A stretch of DNA of 5,988 bases from CAZIHO01 sp964538875 (GCA_964538875.1 CAZIHO010000159.1:1-5988), one strand, 5' to 3'; shown: positions 1 through 5,282, counted from the first letter of the stretch. Numbers and translations: made by a program. Notes: generated from the letters alone by a model not told the origin.

Positions 1-8
1 GATTTGTC

Positions 9-36
9 GGAGGCTGCCAAGCGAGCGGCTGCCTCC
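9..36 (-). terminator. Possible terminator hairpin after the alpha/beta hydrolase
   Basis: Positions 9-18 and 27-36 form an inverted repeat: six pairs (GGAGGC/GCCTCC), one T-T mismatch, then three more pairs, with an 8-base loop. It lies 24 bases past the stop codon of the minus-strand hydrolase, where a terminator would be expected. The base after the stem on the minus strand reads GACAAATC, so there is no U-tract and this is not a canonical rho-independent terminator. It could instead be a 3' stabilising hairpin, or belong to whatever lies beyond the left edge. Confidence 0.3.
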
Positions 37-59
37 CAAGCCCGGCGGGCAAATCCGCT

Positions 60-716
60 TCATGGCTGGCGGAAGCTGCCCTGCGCCAGAAACCGGCCCA
101 CAGCATCCGCCACCGACGGCGCAGCGACCATGCCCATGTGGGATACCGGCAGCACCAGGGATTCCTTGGCGCCGGCCAGTTGCGTTTCCGCCACGGCCAC
201 GGTGCCGTCGTTGGGGGAGGGCAGACGGGTAACGAGCCGTCCCACGCCCAGGTTTTGGGAGCCGGCGATCACGCCTAGGTCCCGGCCGCCACGCCACTTG
301 GGCGCTCCGCCCAGTAATCCCTGTTCGCCCCCGCGCCCCAGCAGCCAGCGGGTATGGGCGTGGGCCGCCAGTACCCGGGCCACCTGGCTGCCCGCCACCG
401 GGGAGCCCAATAGCACCAGGCGACCGGGAGGCTGGTCTGGAAAGCGGTCGAACAGGTGCAGCAGCAGGATTCCCCCCAGACTATGGCCCACGAAATGGAC
501 CTGGGCGGGAGCCCGGGCCTGGAGCCAGTCCTGTAAGCGGCCGGCCTGCTGGTTCGGTCCCGCCGCCCGGCTGCGGTAACGGAATCGCTGGGGGGCGAAG
601 CCTTGGCGGCGCAGCCGGCGGGCCAGCAGGCTGAGTTCCAGTCCCGTCATCAGGATGCCATGCACCAATACCACCAGGGGTGGGTCCGTTCCTTGCTTGT
701 TATTGAGTGACGACAT
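60..716 (-). CDS. Serine alpha/beta hydrolase (esterase/lipase-like), 218 aa
   Basis: Small single-domain alpha/beta hydrolase. The sequence shows a hydrophobic first strand followed by the oxyanion-hole HG (residues 19-20, in VLVHG), and the nucleophile elbow GHSLGG (77-82) with Ser79. The segment LGSPVAGS (103-110) follows the next strand. A late NDGTV (169-173) offers Asp170 and SHMGM (192-196) offers His193, so a complete Ser-Asp-His triad is present. The length and the LGSP...NDG...SHMGM order resemble short proteobacterial esterase/lipase proteins of the PGAP1-like group. There is no signal peptide, so it is probably cytoplasmic. The substrate cannot be read from the sequence; acyl esters or lipids are plausible because a phospholipid-synthesis operon is transcribed divergently next door. 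The ATG at 714-716 is the only sensible start, although the SD before it is weak (AGAG-like). Confidence is high for the fold, low for the substrate. Confidence 0.88.
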   Translation of the reverse strand: MSSLNNKQGTDPPLVVLVHGILMTGLELSLLARRLRRQGFAPQRFRYRSRAAGPNQQAGRLQDWLQARAPAQVHFVGHSLGGILLLHLFDRFPDQPPGRLVLLGSPVAGSQVARVLAAHAHTRWLLGRGGEQGLLGGAPKWRGGRDLGVIAGSQNLGVGRLVTRLPSPNDGTVAVAETQLAGAKESLVLPVSHMGMVAAPSVADAVGRFLAQGSFRQP

Positions 717-906
717 GTGATCTCTGGCGATGGTCAGTGGATGGAGAACTGCGGAACCTGGGAAATGGGCCTGCCCCCTTCAATTTCTGGCCAATCGGCC
801 GCCAATGGAAGGAATCTGGACGCCATTCAGGGAGTTTTCCGGCATTGGACGATGCTGGACTCACCAGGGATGCTAACGGATCGCTGGTGATGAACCGAGT
901 CTAGGG

Positions 907-933
907 TGACTGATGTCAGATCGGTATCAGTCA
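907..933 (+). promoter_or_regulatory. Perfect 8-bp inverted repeat upstream of the HDOD operon (operator or leader hairpin)
   Basis: TGACTGAT (907-914) is exactly repeated in inverse as ATCAGTCA (926-933) across 11 bases, with half-site centres 19 bases apart. That spacing fits a dimeric DNA-binding protein. As plus-strand RNA the stem can extend by G-U, U-G and C-G pairs to 11 pairs with the loop AGAUC. On the minus strand the two wobbles become A-C mismatches, so an RNA role would favour the operon's transcript. It ends 60 bases before the preferred HDOD start. An alternative ATG at 913 lies inside the left arm. Whether it works as DNA operator or RNA hairpin is not determined. Confidence 0.45.
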
Positions 934-977
934 TGGGGTGCTGGTGTTTCATTCCTTGGGGCTTGCCCCAGCGGGTC

Positions 978-983
978 AGGTGA
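978..983 (+). promoter_or_regulatory. Ribosome binding site that decides the HDOD start
   Basis: AGGTGA, followed by T, matches the right part of the anti-SD complement (AGGAGGTGAT) and lies 10 bases before the ATG at 994. The competing ATG at 913 has a GGGTGA only 3 bases upstream, which is too close, and that ATG sits in the arm of an inverted repeat. This favours 994 as the start. Confidence 0.5.
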
Positions 984-993
984 TGGGAAGCCA

Positions 994-2406
994 ATGACAG
1001 AATCCTCCGACGTTCTGCTCAGCGAAATAGGGGACTTGCAGTTGCCGGCGCTGGCGACAACCAAGCGTCGCTTTTTGCAGTTGATCGACCGCCCCACCAC
1101 CGGCCTGGCGGATCTGGGTGAGGTGCTGGTAGGGGATCCTGGGTTGTCGCTGCGCCTGGTCAAGGAATTGGCGCGCTCGCCCCGCGCCGCCGAATTGGAT
1201 TCCATCAGCCCGGTGTGGATGATGAACCTGCTGGGTCTAGCCCAGGTGCGGGAATTGACACTGGCGGTGCCGGTGTTGGAGGAACGCTACCGGGAGCCCG
1301 CCCTGTCCGGACTGCGAGCCTGTTACAGCCTTGCCCTGCATGCGTCCCGCTATGCCGAACGCTTGGCAGTGCTCAGCGGCAACATGAACTACGCGGACGA
1401 GGCGCTGCTGGCCCTGCTGCAAAACCTGGGCGAGATGGCCCTGTGGGCGCGCCGGCCGGGGACCCTGCGCGCCCTTGCCCTGGACGCGGAGCGGCCTGAG
1501 GAACTGGATCAGCCCCTGTTCCGGGCGATCGGCATGACTGCCGGGCAGTTGGGGGAGGCCCTCGCCAGGCGCTGGAAACTGCCCAAGCCATTCCAGCGCG
1601 TGCAATGTTTCAGCAATAGCCATGCTTTTCAAGCCCAACTACCCCTGTTGGCCAATGCGCTGGCCCGGGCCGGTATGCGGGATTGGCAGTCTGACGCCAC
1701 CCTGGAGTTGATCGACCTGATCGCTGAGTTCACCCATGCCAACGTCGATATGGTGCGAGGACTGATTCACAAGGACACCGCTGAGGTGGCCAGGGATTTG
1801 ATTGGCCTGGGACTACCCCATTGCGCGGACCGGCTCCTGTTGCCGCCCGGCTGCCGGCCGCCGCCGCCCCCGTGGGTCCAGTCCAAGCCCGTGCCCAAGG
1901 CGCCGCTGCCCACCTCCACGCCGACGCCGCTGCCCGCCCCGCCTCCGGTGCCCGCTCCGCCCAACTCCAATCCTTTGCAACAGGCTCTGAGCCAGGTCAT
2001 GCGGCGTATGCGGGAGGAATTACAGCTTAACCGGGTCATGTTTGCCATGCTTACGCCGGATCGTCAATCGATTCGCGCCCGTTATATTGCCGAAGTCCAC
2101 CATTCCGGGTTGAGCAGCTTTTTGGTTAACACCCAGCACCCCAATCTGTTTAGCATGTTACTCAACAGACCCAACGCGGTTTGGGTACATGGCGCCAACC
2201 GGCCTAAGTATCAGGCCCACATACCGGAGGCGGTGATTCCCCTGATGGACCCTGAGAGCTTTTTCCTGGCGACGGCGGTGGTCAAGGGCAAACCCATCGG
2301 CATTTTTTACGCGGATGGGGATGGCAAGGTGCTGGTCGATGAGCAATTTGCCGGCTTCAAGCAGTTATCGTTGGAGGCCGCGTCCCTGTTCGAGGGGGGT
2401 AGATGA
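994..2406 (+). CDS. HDOD-domain protein with proline-rich linker and C-terminal GAF-like domain, 470 aa
   Basis: Residues about 14-273 look like an HDOD domain: the LPALATT...LQLID opening, GDPGLSLRLVKELARS, VWMMNLLGL, LLALLQNLGEMAL and LGEALARRWKLP follow the family order. Where true HD phosphohydrolases carry the His-Asp pair, this protein has Gln143-Asn144, so a metal-dependent phosphodiesterase activity is unlikely; HDOD proteins usually lack it and act as signalling or output scaffolds. Residues about 284-327 are a proline-rich linker (a PPPPP run, TPTPLPAPPPVPAPP). Residues about 328-468 form an alpha/beta domain ending KPIGIFYADGDG...FAGFKQLSLEAASLF, which resembles a GAF sensor domain; its ligand is unknown. 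There is no signal peptide or membrane helix. The ATG at 994 is chosen for its SD and because the HDOD domain starts soon after; starting at 913 would add 27 atypical residues (497 aa). It is the first gene of an operon, and its TGA overlaps the next ATG. Confidence 0.85.
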   Translation: MTESSDVLLSEIGDLQLPALATTKRRFLQLIDRPTTGLADLGEVLVGDPGLSLRLVKELARSPRAAELDSISPVWMMNLLGLAQVRELTLAVPVLEERYREPALSGLRACYSLALHASRYAERLAVLSGNMNYADEALLALLQNLGEMALWARRPGTLRALALDAERPEELDQPLFRAIGMTAGQLGEALARRWKLPKPFQRVQCFSNSHAFQAQLPLLANALARAGMRDWQSDATLELIDLIAEFTHANVDMVRGLIHKDTAEVARDLIGLGLPHCADRLLLPPGCRPPPPPWVQSKPVPKAPLPTSTPTPLPAPPPVPAPPNSNPLQQALSQVMRRMREELQLNRVMFAMLTPDRQSIRARYIAEVHHSGLSSFLVNTQHPNLFSMLLNRPNAVWVHGANRPKYQAHIPEAVIPLMDPESFFLATAVVKGKPIGIFYADGDGKVLVDEQFAGFKQLSLEAASLFEGGR

Positions 2407-3023
2407 ATTCGGCGTCCCTGGCCGCCAGTCTATTGGTACTCTGCACCCGGCTGGTGTCTGGCGTGCGGGCCCGCTGGGTCGGCGGGGAACCGGGCACCCG
2501 CCAACGGCTTTACTATGCCAATCACAGCAGCCATCTGGATGCCCTGGTCATTTGGGCGGCCTTGCCACCCCCGCTACGCCAGACCACCGCACCCGTGGCG
2601 GCGGCGGATTATTGGCAACGGGGGCGGCTGCGCCGCTTCCTGGCCGGGCAGGTGTTGGGGGCGGTACTGATCGACCGCCGCACCGGCGCCGGCGCCCGGG
2701 AGGCCCTGACCCGCATCGATACCGCCCTCCAGCAAGGTCAGTCCCTGATTCTGTTCCCGGAGGGAACCCGGGGCGACGGCATCAATCTGGCGCCGTTCAA
2801 GCCCGGTCTGTTCCACATCGGTCGCAGTCATCCCGAGGTGGAACTGGTGCCTGTGTATCTCCAAAACCTCAACCGCATCCTGCCCAAGGGTGATTTCTTG
2901 CCGGTGCCCCTGCTCGGCAGCGCCACCTTTGGCGCGCCCCTGGCCCGGGTACCGGGGGAGGCGCGGCAGGCCTTCCTGGAGCGGGCGCGGGCCGCCCTGA
3001 TTGAATTGGGGGAAAACCATTGA
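2403..3023 (+). CDS. PlsC-family lysophospholipid acyltransferase (1-acyl-glycerol-3-phosphate acyltransferase-like), 206 aa
   Basis: The family transfers an acyl group to lysophosphatidic acid or a related lysolipid at the inner face of the cytoplasmic membrane, giving phosphatidic acid. Motif I is NHSSHLD, giving the catalytic H-X4-D pair His41/Asp46. The substrate-binding motif FPEGTR is at 118-123, and VPVYLQN (149-155) fits the later conserved block. A hydrophobic stretch at about 5-19 could act as the membrane anchor. At 206 residues it is shorter than E. coli PlsC (about 245), as many accessory paralogues are. Its start ATG overlaps the HDOD stop as ATGA (2403-2406), preceded by GAGGGGGG at 2392-2399. 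Its own TGA overlaps the next TTG start. Acyl chain and acceptor preferences cannot be read from the sequence. It may be a second acyltransferase rather than the housekeeping PlsC. Confidence 0.9.
   Translation: MNSASLAASLLVLCTRLVSGVRARWVGGEPGTRQRLYYANHSSHLDALVIWAALPPPLRQTTAPVAAADYWQRGRLRRFLAGQVLGAVLIDRRTGAGAREALTRIDTALQQGQSLILFPEGTRGDGINLAPFKPGLFHIGRSHPEVELVPVYLQNLNRILPKGDFLPVPLLGSATFGAPLARVPGEARQAFLERARAALIELGENH
3008..3014 (+). promoter_or_regulatory. Ribosome binding site for the TTG start of cdsA
   Basis: GGGGGAA lies 5 bases before the TTG at 3020-3022, inside the end of the acyltransferase gene. No in-frame ATG occurs until residue 56, well inside the first membrane helices, so this site and the TTGA overlap together fix the start. 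Confidence 0.5.
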
Positions 3024-3967
3024 ACGCTTTCGCAGATCCCGCCCTGGTCCAGTTGCTGGGCGGTGTGCTGGTGCTATTGCTGTTGGCCAGCGGCGTGGGC
3101 GGGCTGCTGCGACGCCGGGTGACCAGCGCCGGTGGCGTGGCGGTGGTCGCCAACCTCAATGCCCGGGTGCGGGCCTGGTGGGTGATGGCCGGGGTGTGTG
3201 CCGGCGCCTTGGCGGCGGGACCCTTGGGCACCGTGTTGCTATTTGGGCTGGTTTCTTTTCTGGCGCTGCGGGAACTGATTACCCTGACGCCGACCCGGCG
3301 CGGCGATCACCGTACCCTGTTCTGGGCGTTCTTCGTGCTGCTTCCGGTTCAATACTGGCTAGTGGCGAGCCAATGGTATGGCCTGTTCGCCATCTTCATC
3401 CCGGTGTACGGCTTTTTATTCGTGCCGGTGCGCAGCGTGCTCGCCGGGGATACGGATGATTTTTTAGCTAGGGTGGCGGAAATCCAGTGGGGCCTGATGC
3501 TGGCGGTCTATTGCGTCAGCCATGCGCCGGCCCTGTTGATGCTGAACCTGCCGGGTTTCACCGGCGCCAACGCCACCCTGTTGCTGTACCTGATCCTGGT
3601 GGTGCAGTTGTCGGACGTGCTCCAGTACGTATTCGGTAAGACGCTGGGCCGCCACCCCATCGCGCCCCGGGTCAGTCCCAACAAGACCTGGGAAGGCGCC
3701 ATCGGCGGCATTGGCGCCGCGACTCTGGTGGGCACCCTGCTCTGGTGGGCTACGCCCTTCAACCCTTGGCAAGCGGCCCTGGTATCCCTGGCGATTTGCC
3801 TGGCCGGGTTCGCCGGCGGTTTGTGCATGTCCGCCATCAAACGGGACCGGGGCGTCAAGGATTTCGGCAACCTCATCGAAGGCCACGGCGGGGTCATGGA
3901 CCGGATCGATTCCCTGTGCTTCGCCGCGCCCATCTTCTTCCATATCGTCCGCTACTGGTTTTCATAG
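3020..3967 (+). CDS. cdsA: Phosphatidate cytidylyltransferase (CDP-diacylglycerol synthase), 315 aa
   Basis: The enzyme makes CDP-diacylglycerol from phosphatidic acid and CTP in the cytoplasmic membrane, the branch point for phosphatidylglycerol, cardiolipin and phosphatidylserine. The C-terminal CdsA signature is complete: S271, K274-R275, K280-D281, H289-G290-G291, D294-R295 and D297, spaced as in the family pattern. The other conserved block is also present, QLSD (197-200) followed by SPNKTWEG (219-226), including the metal- and CTP-binding acidic residues. About eight or nine hydrophobic segments cover residues 9-270, with another at about 299-313. The length is slightly above the usual 270-300. 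It starts at TTG, overlapping the acyltransferase stop as TTGA (3020-3023), so translation is probably coupled. It could be a YnbB-like second CdsA rather than the essential copy; the operon position with an acyltransferase is compatible with that, but this is inference. The product of the upstream gene would be its substrate. Confidence 0.93.
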   Translation: MNAFADPALVQLLGGVLVLLLLASGVGGLLRRRVTSAGGVAVVANLNARVRAWWVMAGVCAGALAAGPLGTVLLFGLVSFLALRELITLTPTRRGDHRTLFWAFFVLLPVQYWLVASQWYGLFAIFIPVYGFLFVPVRSVLAGDTDDFLARVAEIQWGLMLAVYCVSHAPALLMLNLPGFTGANATLLLYLILVVQLSDVLQYVFGKTLGRHPIAPRVSPNKTWEGAIGGIGAATLVGTLLWWATPFNPWQAALVSLAICLAGFAGGLCMSAIKRDRGVKDFGNLIEGHGGVMDRIDSLCFAAPIFFHIVRYWFS

Positions 3968-4012
3968 GGACGGCGGCAATCCAGCACTTCCCTGTGCGGA
4001 AGCCGGACTAGC

Positions 4013-5041
4013 CTATTGTCCGAACACCAGGGTGATGGGCTTTTGGATCACCGCATGGCGCACCTGGGCATTGTCGAACACGGACACGCCGAACAAATAG
4101 CTGCCCTTCAGGTCATCGAACTGCACGTCATTCTTGCTGCCCGTCACCAGTTTGCGACTTAACTCCAGGGTCCAAACGCCATCCTTCCAAGCTTGGCCCA
4201 GGGAGATGTCACCCCGGTCGCCCACGAACGGCTCCACCATGATGGAGGCTACCTCGTCCCCCGGTTGGAACTTGGCGTCGTCGAACGGGGCCTGGTCCGC
4301 CGCGTTCAACCAGTAGGTGCCGCCCTTGTTAGCGGGCTTGCCGTCCTTGTTCATGAACTCCGGCTTGCCGTCCTTGAGGGCGATGTCCTTGTAGCCGCCG
4401 CTGGTCTTGTCGTCGGTCTTGCGCCCGGCGGTCTTGGCTTTTTCCGGATCAAAGCGGGTATGGTCCAGCCAGCCGTCATCCACCTGTCCCAGCACGCCGG
4501 TCCGCACACTCTTCAAGTGCCAAAGGTCACCCTTCTCGCCCTCCTTCTCGGTGTACTTGTTGCCATAGGGCTTGGGGGGCTCATCGTCGTGGCAGGCGGC
4601 AAAGCAGCCATCCTTGGCGAAACCCTCGATGGAGTTGCCAATGGGCCAAAGAAATGCCGCCTTGTCTTCGTAGTATTTGTTGTTGTCGCCGCCCTTATCG
4701 TCCGGGTCCTTGAGCTTTTTCCAGGTCCCGTCCGCCTGTTTGACATAGGGCGCGCGCCGCACCGAGTGAGTGGGATCCTGATACTGCAACACCATGTACA
4801 GCATATCGCCAACCCGCGCTGCCTTGAGGGTGCCGGTGGTTTTGCCATCATTAGTGAAGTTGGCGCCCTTTTTGAAGTTCAGATCCAGCGCCGGGGCGGC
4901 TTTCCAAACGGCCTCATCCGCCACGCCATCCAGTTTTGGGGCCGCGCTGGCGTTGATGACGGTGAGGGTTTCCGCGTTGACGGCCGGCGCGACTAACGCG
5001 GCCGACAGGGCGACGGCGATCCAATTCTGTTTTATTTTCAT
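4013..5041 (-). CDS. Exported ethylbenzene-dehydrogenase-gamma-like heme protein with a CX3CH motif, 342 aa
   Basis: Residues 1-23 form a Sec signal peptide: Lys-rich start, hydrophobic core, cleavage expected after VNA. The mature protein shows features of the EB_dh / DMSO-reductase-family heme-binding subunit fold: PKLDGVADEAVWKAAP near the start (35-50), a central DLWHLKSVR (172-180), and near the end ASIMVEP (265-271), VWTLELSRKL (289-298) and YLFGVSVFDNA (315-325). Cys146-Phe-Ala-Ala-Cys150-His151 gives a C-X3-C-H heme attachment site, one residue longer than the usual CXXCH, pointing to covalent heme c. His175 and Met269 are candidate axial ligands. It is rich in Lys and Asp, with a 9-residue repeat (KDGKP). 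It is probably periplasmic and electron-carrying. No molybdoenzyme, iron-sulfur partner or cytochrome maturation gene is present here, so the electron partner is unknown. The start is supported by AGGA at 5049-5052, 7 bases upstream. It converges on cdsA across 45 bases. Confidence 0.85.
   Translation of the reverse strand: MKIKQNWIAVALSAALVAPAVNAETLTVINASAAPKLDGVADEAVWKAAPALDLNFKKGANFTNDGKTTGTLKAARVGDMLYMVLQYQDPTHSVRRAPYVKQADGTWKKLKDPDDKGGDNNKYYEDKAAFLWPIGNSIEGFAKDGCFAACHDDEPPKPYGNKYTEKEGEKGDLWHLKSVRTGVLGQVDDGWLDHTRFDPEKAKTAGRKTDDKTSGGYKDIALKDGKPEFMNKDGKPANKGGTYWLNAADQAPFDDAKFQPGDEVASIMVEPFVGDRGDISLGQAWKDGVWTLELSRKLVTGSKNDVQFDDLKGSYLFGVSVFDNAQVRHAVIQKPITLVFGQ
4335..4376 (-). repeat. Two-copy 15-bp direct repeat, 27-base period, inside the heme-protein gene
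   Basis: GGCTTGCCGTCCTTG occurs at 4335-4349 and again at 4362-4376 (plus-strand reading). The period is 27 bases, exactly nine codons, so the frame is kept. In the protein it gives KDGKP at residues 223-227 and 232-236. It looks like a small in-frame duplication in a Lys/Asp/Gly-rich loop. Confidence 0.6.
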
Positions 5042-5088
5042 AGGTATTTCCTACCAAGGTGGGTTGAAGCAGCTAGCCGAAAAGCCGC

Positions 5089-5110
5089 GCCCGTTCCACG
5101 GGAACCGGGC
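5089..5110 (-). promoter_or_regulatory. Leader hairpin upstream of the heme-protein gene
   Basis: GCCCG-TTCC (5089-5097) pairs with GGAA-C-CGGGC (5101-5110), giving nine pairs with one bulged base and a 3-base loop. If the proposed promoter at 5138-5167 is right, it lies in the untranslated leader of the heme-protein mRNA. A second pairing, CCACGG (5096-5101) with CCGTGG (5115-5120), uses some of the same bases and would exclude it, so two alternative folds exist. No ligand or regulatory role is indicated. Confidence 0.3.
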
Positions 5111-5137
5111 ACGACCGTGGCAACCAGCCACAAGGCT

Positions 5138-5167
5138 ATATTAGTCTGCCGAGCGCAGACTCTTGAA
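5138..5167 (-). promoter_or_regulatory. Candidate promoter for the heme-protein gene with a dyad in the spacer
   Basis: Read on the minus strand, TTCAAG (5167-5162) and TAATAT (5143-5138) are 18 bases apart and resemble weak -35 and good -10 boxes, giving a leader of about 90 bases. The spacer is almost exactly filled by the perfect inverted repeat AGTCTGC-CGAGC-GCAGACT (plus-strand 5143-5161). A dyad placed between -35 and -10 suggests repression, or MerR-type activation by DNA distortion, but the spacer is shorter than the usual 19-20 bases of MerR promoters. The -35 match is poor (3 of 6), so this is a proposal. Confidence 0.35.
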
Positions 5168-5213
5168 CCGGTGGGTACGGGCTAGGGGGAGGACTGCACT
5201 GGTGCGGGGTAGT

Positions 5214-5228
5214 TCCCGGCGCCCGGGA
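5214..5228 (+). promoter_or_regulatory. Short GC-rich hairpin before the HlyIII gene
   Basis: TCCCGG (5214-5219) pairs with CCGGGA (5223-5228) around a CGC loop, followed by TTGTTT. On the plus strand it resembles a weak intrinsic terminator. A rival pairing, CCCGG (5222-5226) with CCGGG (5236-5240), overlaps it. It could stop stray plus-strand transcripts before the HlyIII promoter, or be chance in GC-rich DNA. Confidence 0.25.
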
Positions 5229-5232
5229 TTGT

Positions 5233-5261
5233 TTGCCGGGTGGCGTGATCCAATGTACAAA
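5233..5261 (+). promoter_or_regulatory. Candidate sigma-70 promoter for the HlyIII gene
   Basis: TTGCCG (5233-5238) and TACAAA (5256-5261) each match consensus at 4 of 6 positions and have the ideal 17-base spacing. Transcription would begin near 5268, leaving a leader of about 20 bases that contains the strong SD at 5274-5282. If correct, starts upstream of 5268 are impossible. Confidence 0.4.
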
Positions 5262-5273
5262 GTCGGGAACATC

Positions 5274-5282
5274 AGGGGGGAG
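5274..5282 (+). promoter_or_regulatory. Ribosome binding site deciding the HlyIII start
   Basis: AGGGGGGAG lies 4 bases before the TTG at 5287. It is the only SD-like run near the beginning of this reading frame, and it favours TTG 5287 over the TTG at 5233 or the GTG at 5245. Confidence 0.5.

Larger units (their letters stand above)
717..993. promoter_or_regulatory. Divergent intergenic region between hydrolase and HDOD operon
   Basis: These 277 bases separate two genes read away from each other, so promoters for both must lie here or overlap the gene ends. I see no convincing -35/-10 pair. The best plus-strand piece is TTGGAC at 845-850, but the only AT-leaning element downstream (TGCTAA, 871-876) is 20 bases away, which is too far for a standard sigma-70 promoter. 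The clear feature is the inverted repeat at 907-933, listed separately. A small GGCC-AATC-GGCC palindrome lies at about 789-800. Confidence 0.5.

Noticed and set aside
4..579. Plus-strand open frame of 191 codons opposite the hydrolase
   Set aside because: Antisense to a gene with a full catalytic triad; composition is Arg/Pro/Ser-rich as expected from a GC-rich shadow frame.
707..904. Plus-strand open frame of 65 codons in the gap before the HDOD gene
   Set aside because: It starts inside the hydrolase's 5' end, has no SD of note, no recognisable domain and an atypical composition.
3987..4002. CTTCC/GGAAG hairpin in the convergent gap as a bidirectional terminator
   Set aside because: Only 5 pairs with a 6-base loop and no T-tract on either side, although the place between convergent genes is right.
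4193..4996. Long plus-strand open frame (267 codons) antisense to the heme-protein gene
   Set aside because: It is the mirror of a well-supported signal-peptide/heme gene. Its hydrophobic runs arise from reverse reading of Lys/Asp-rich codons, and no family is recognisable.
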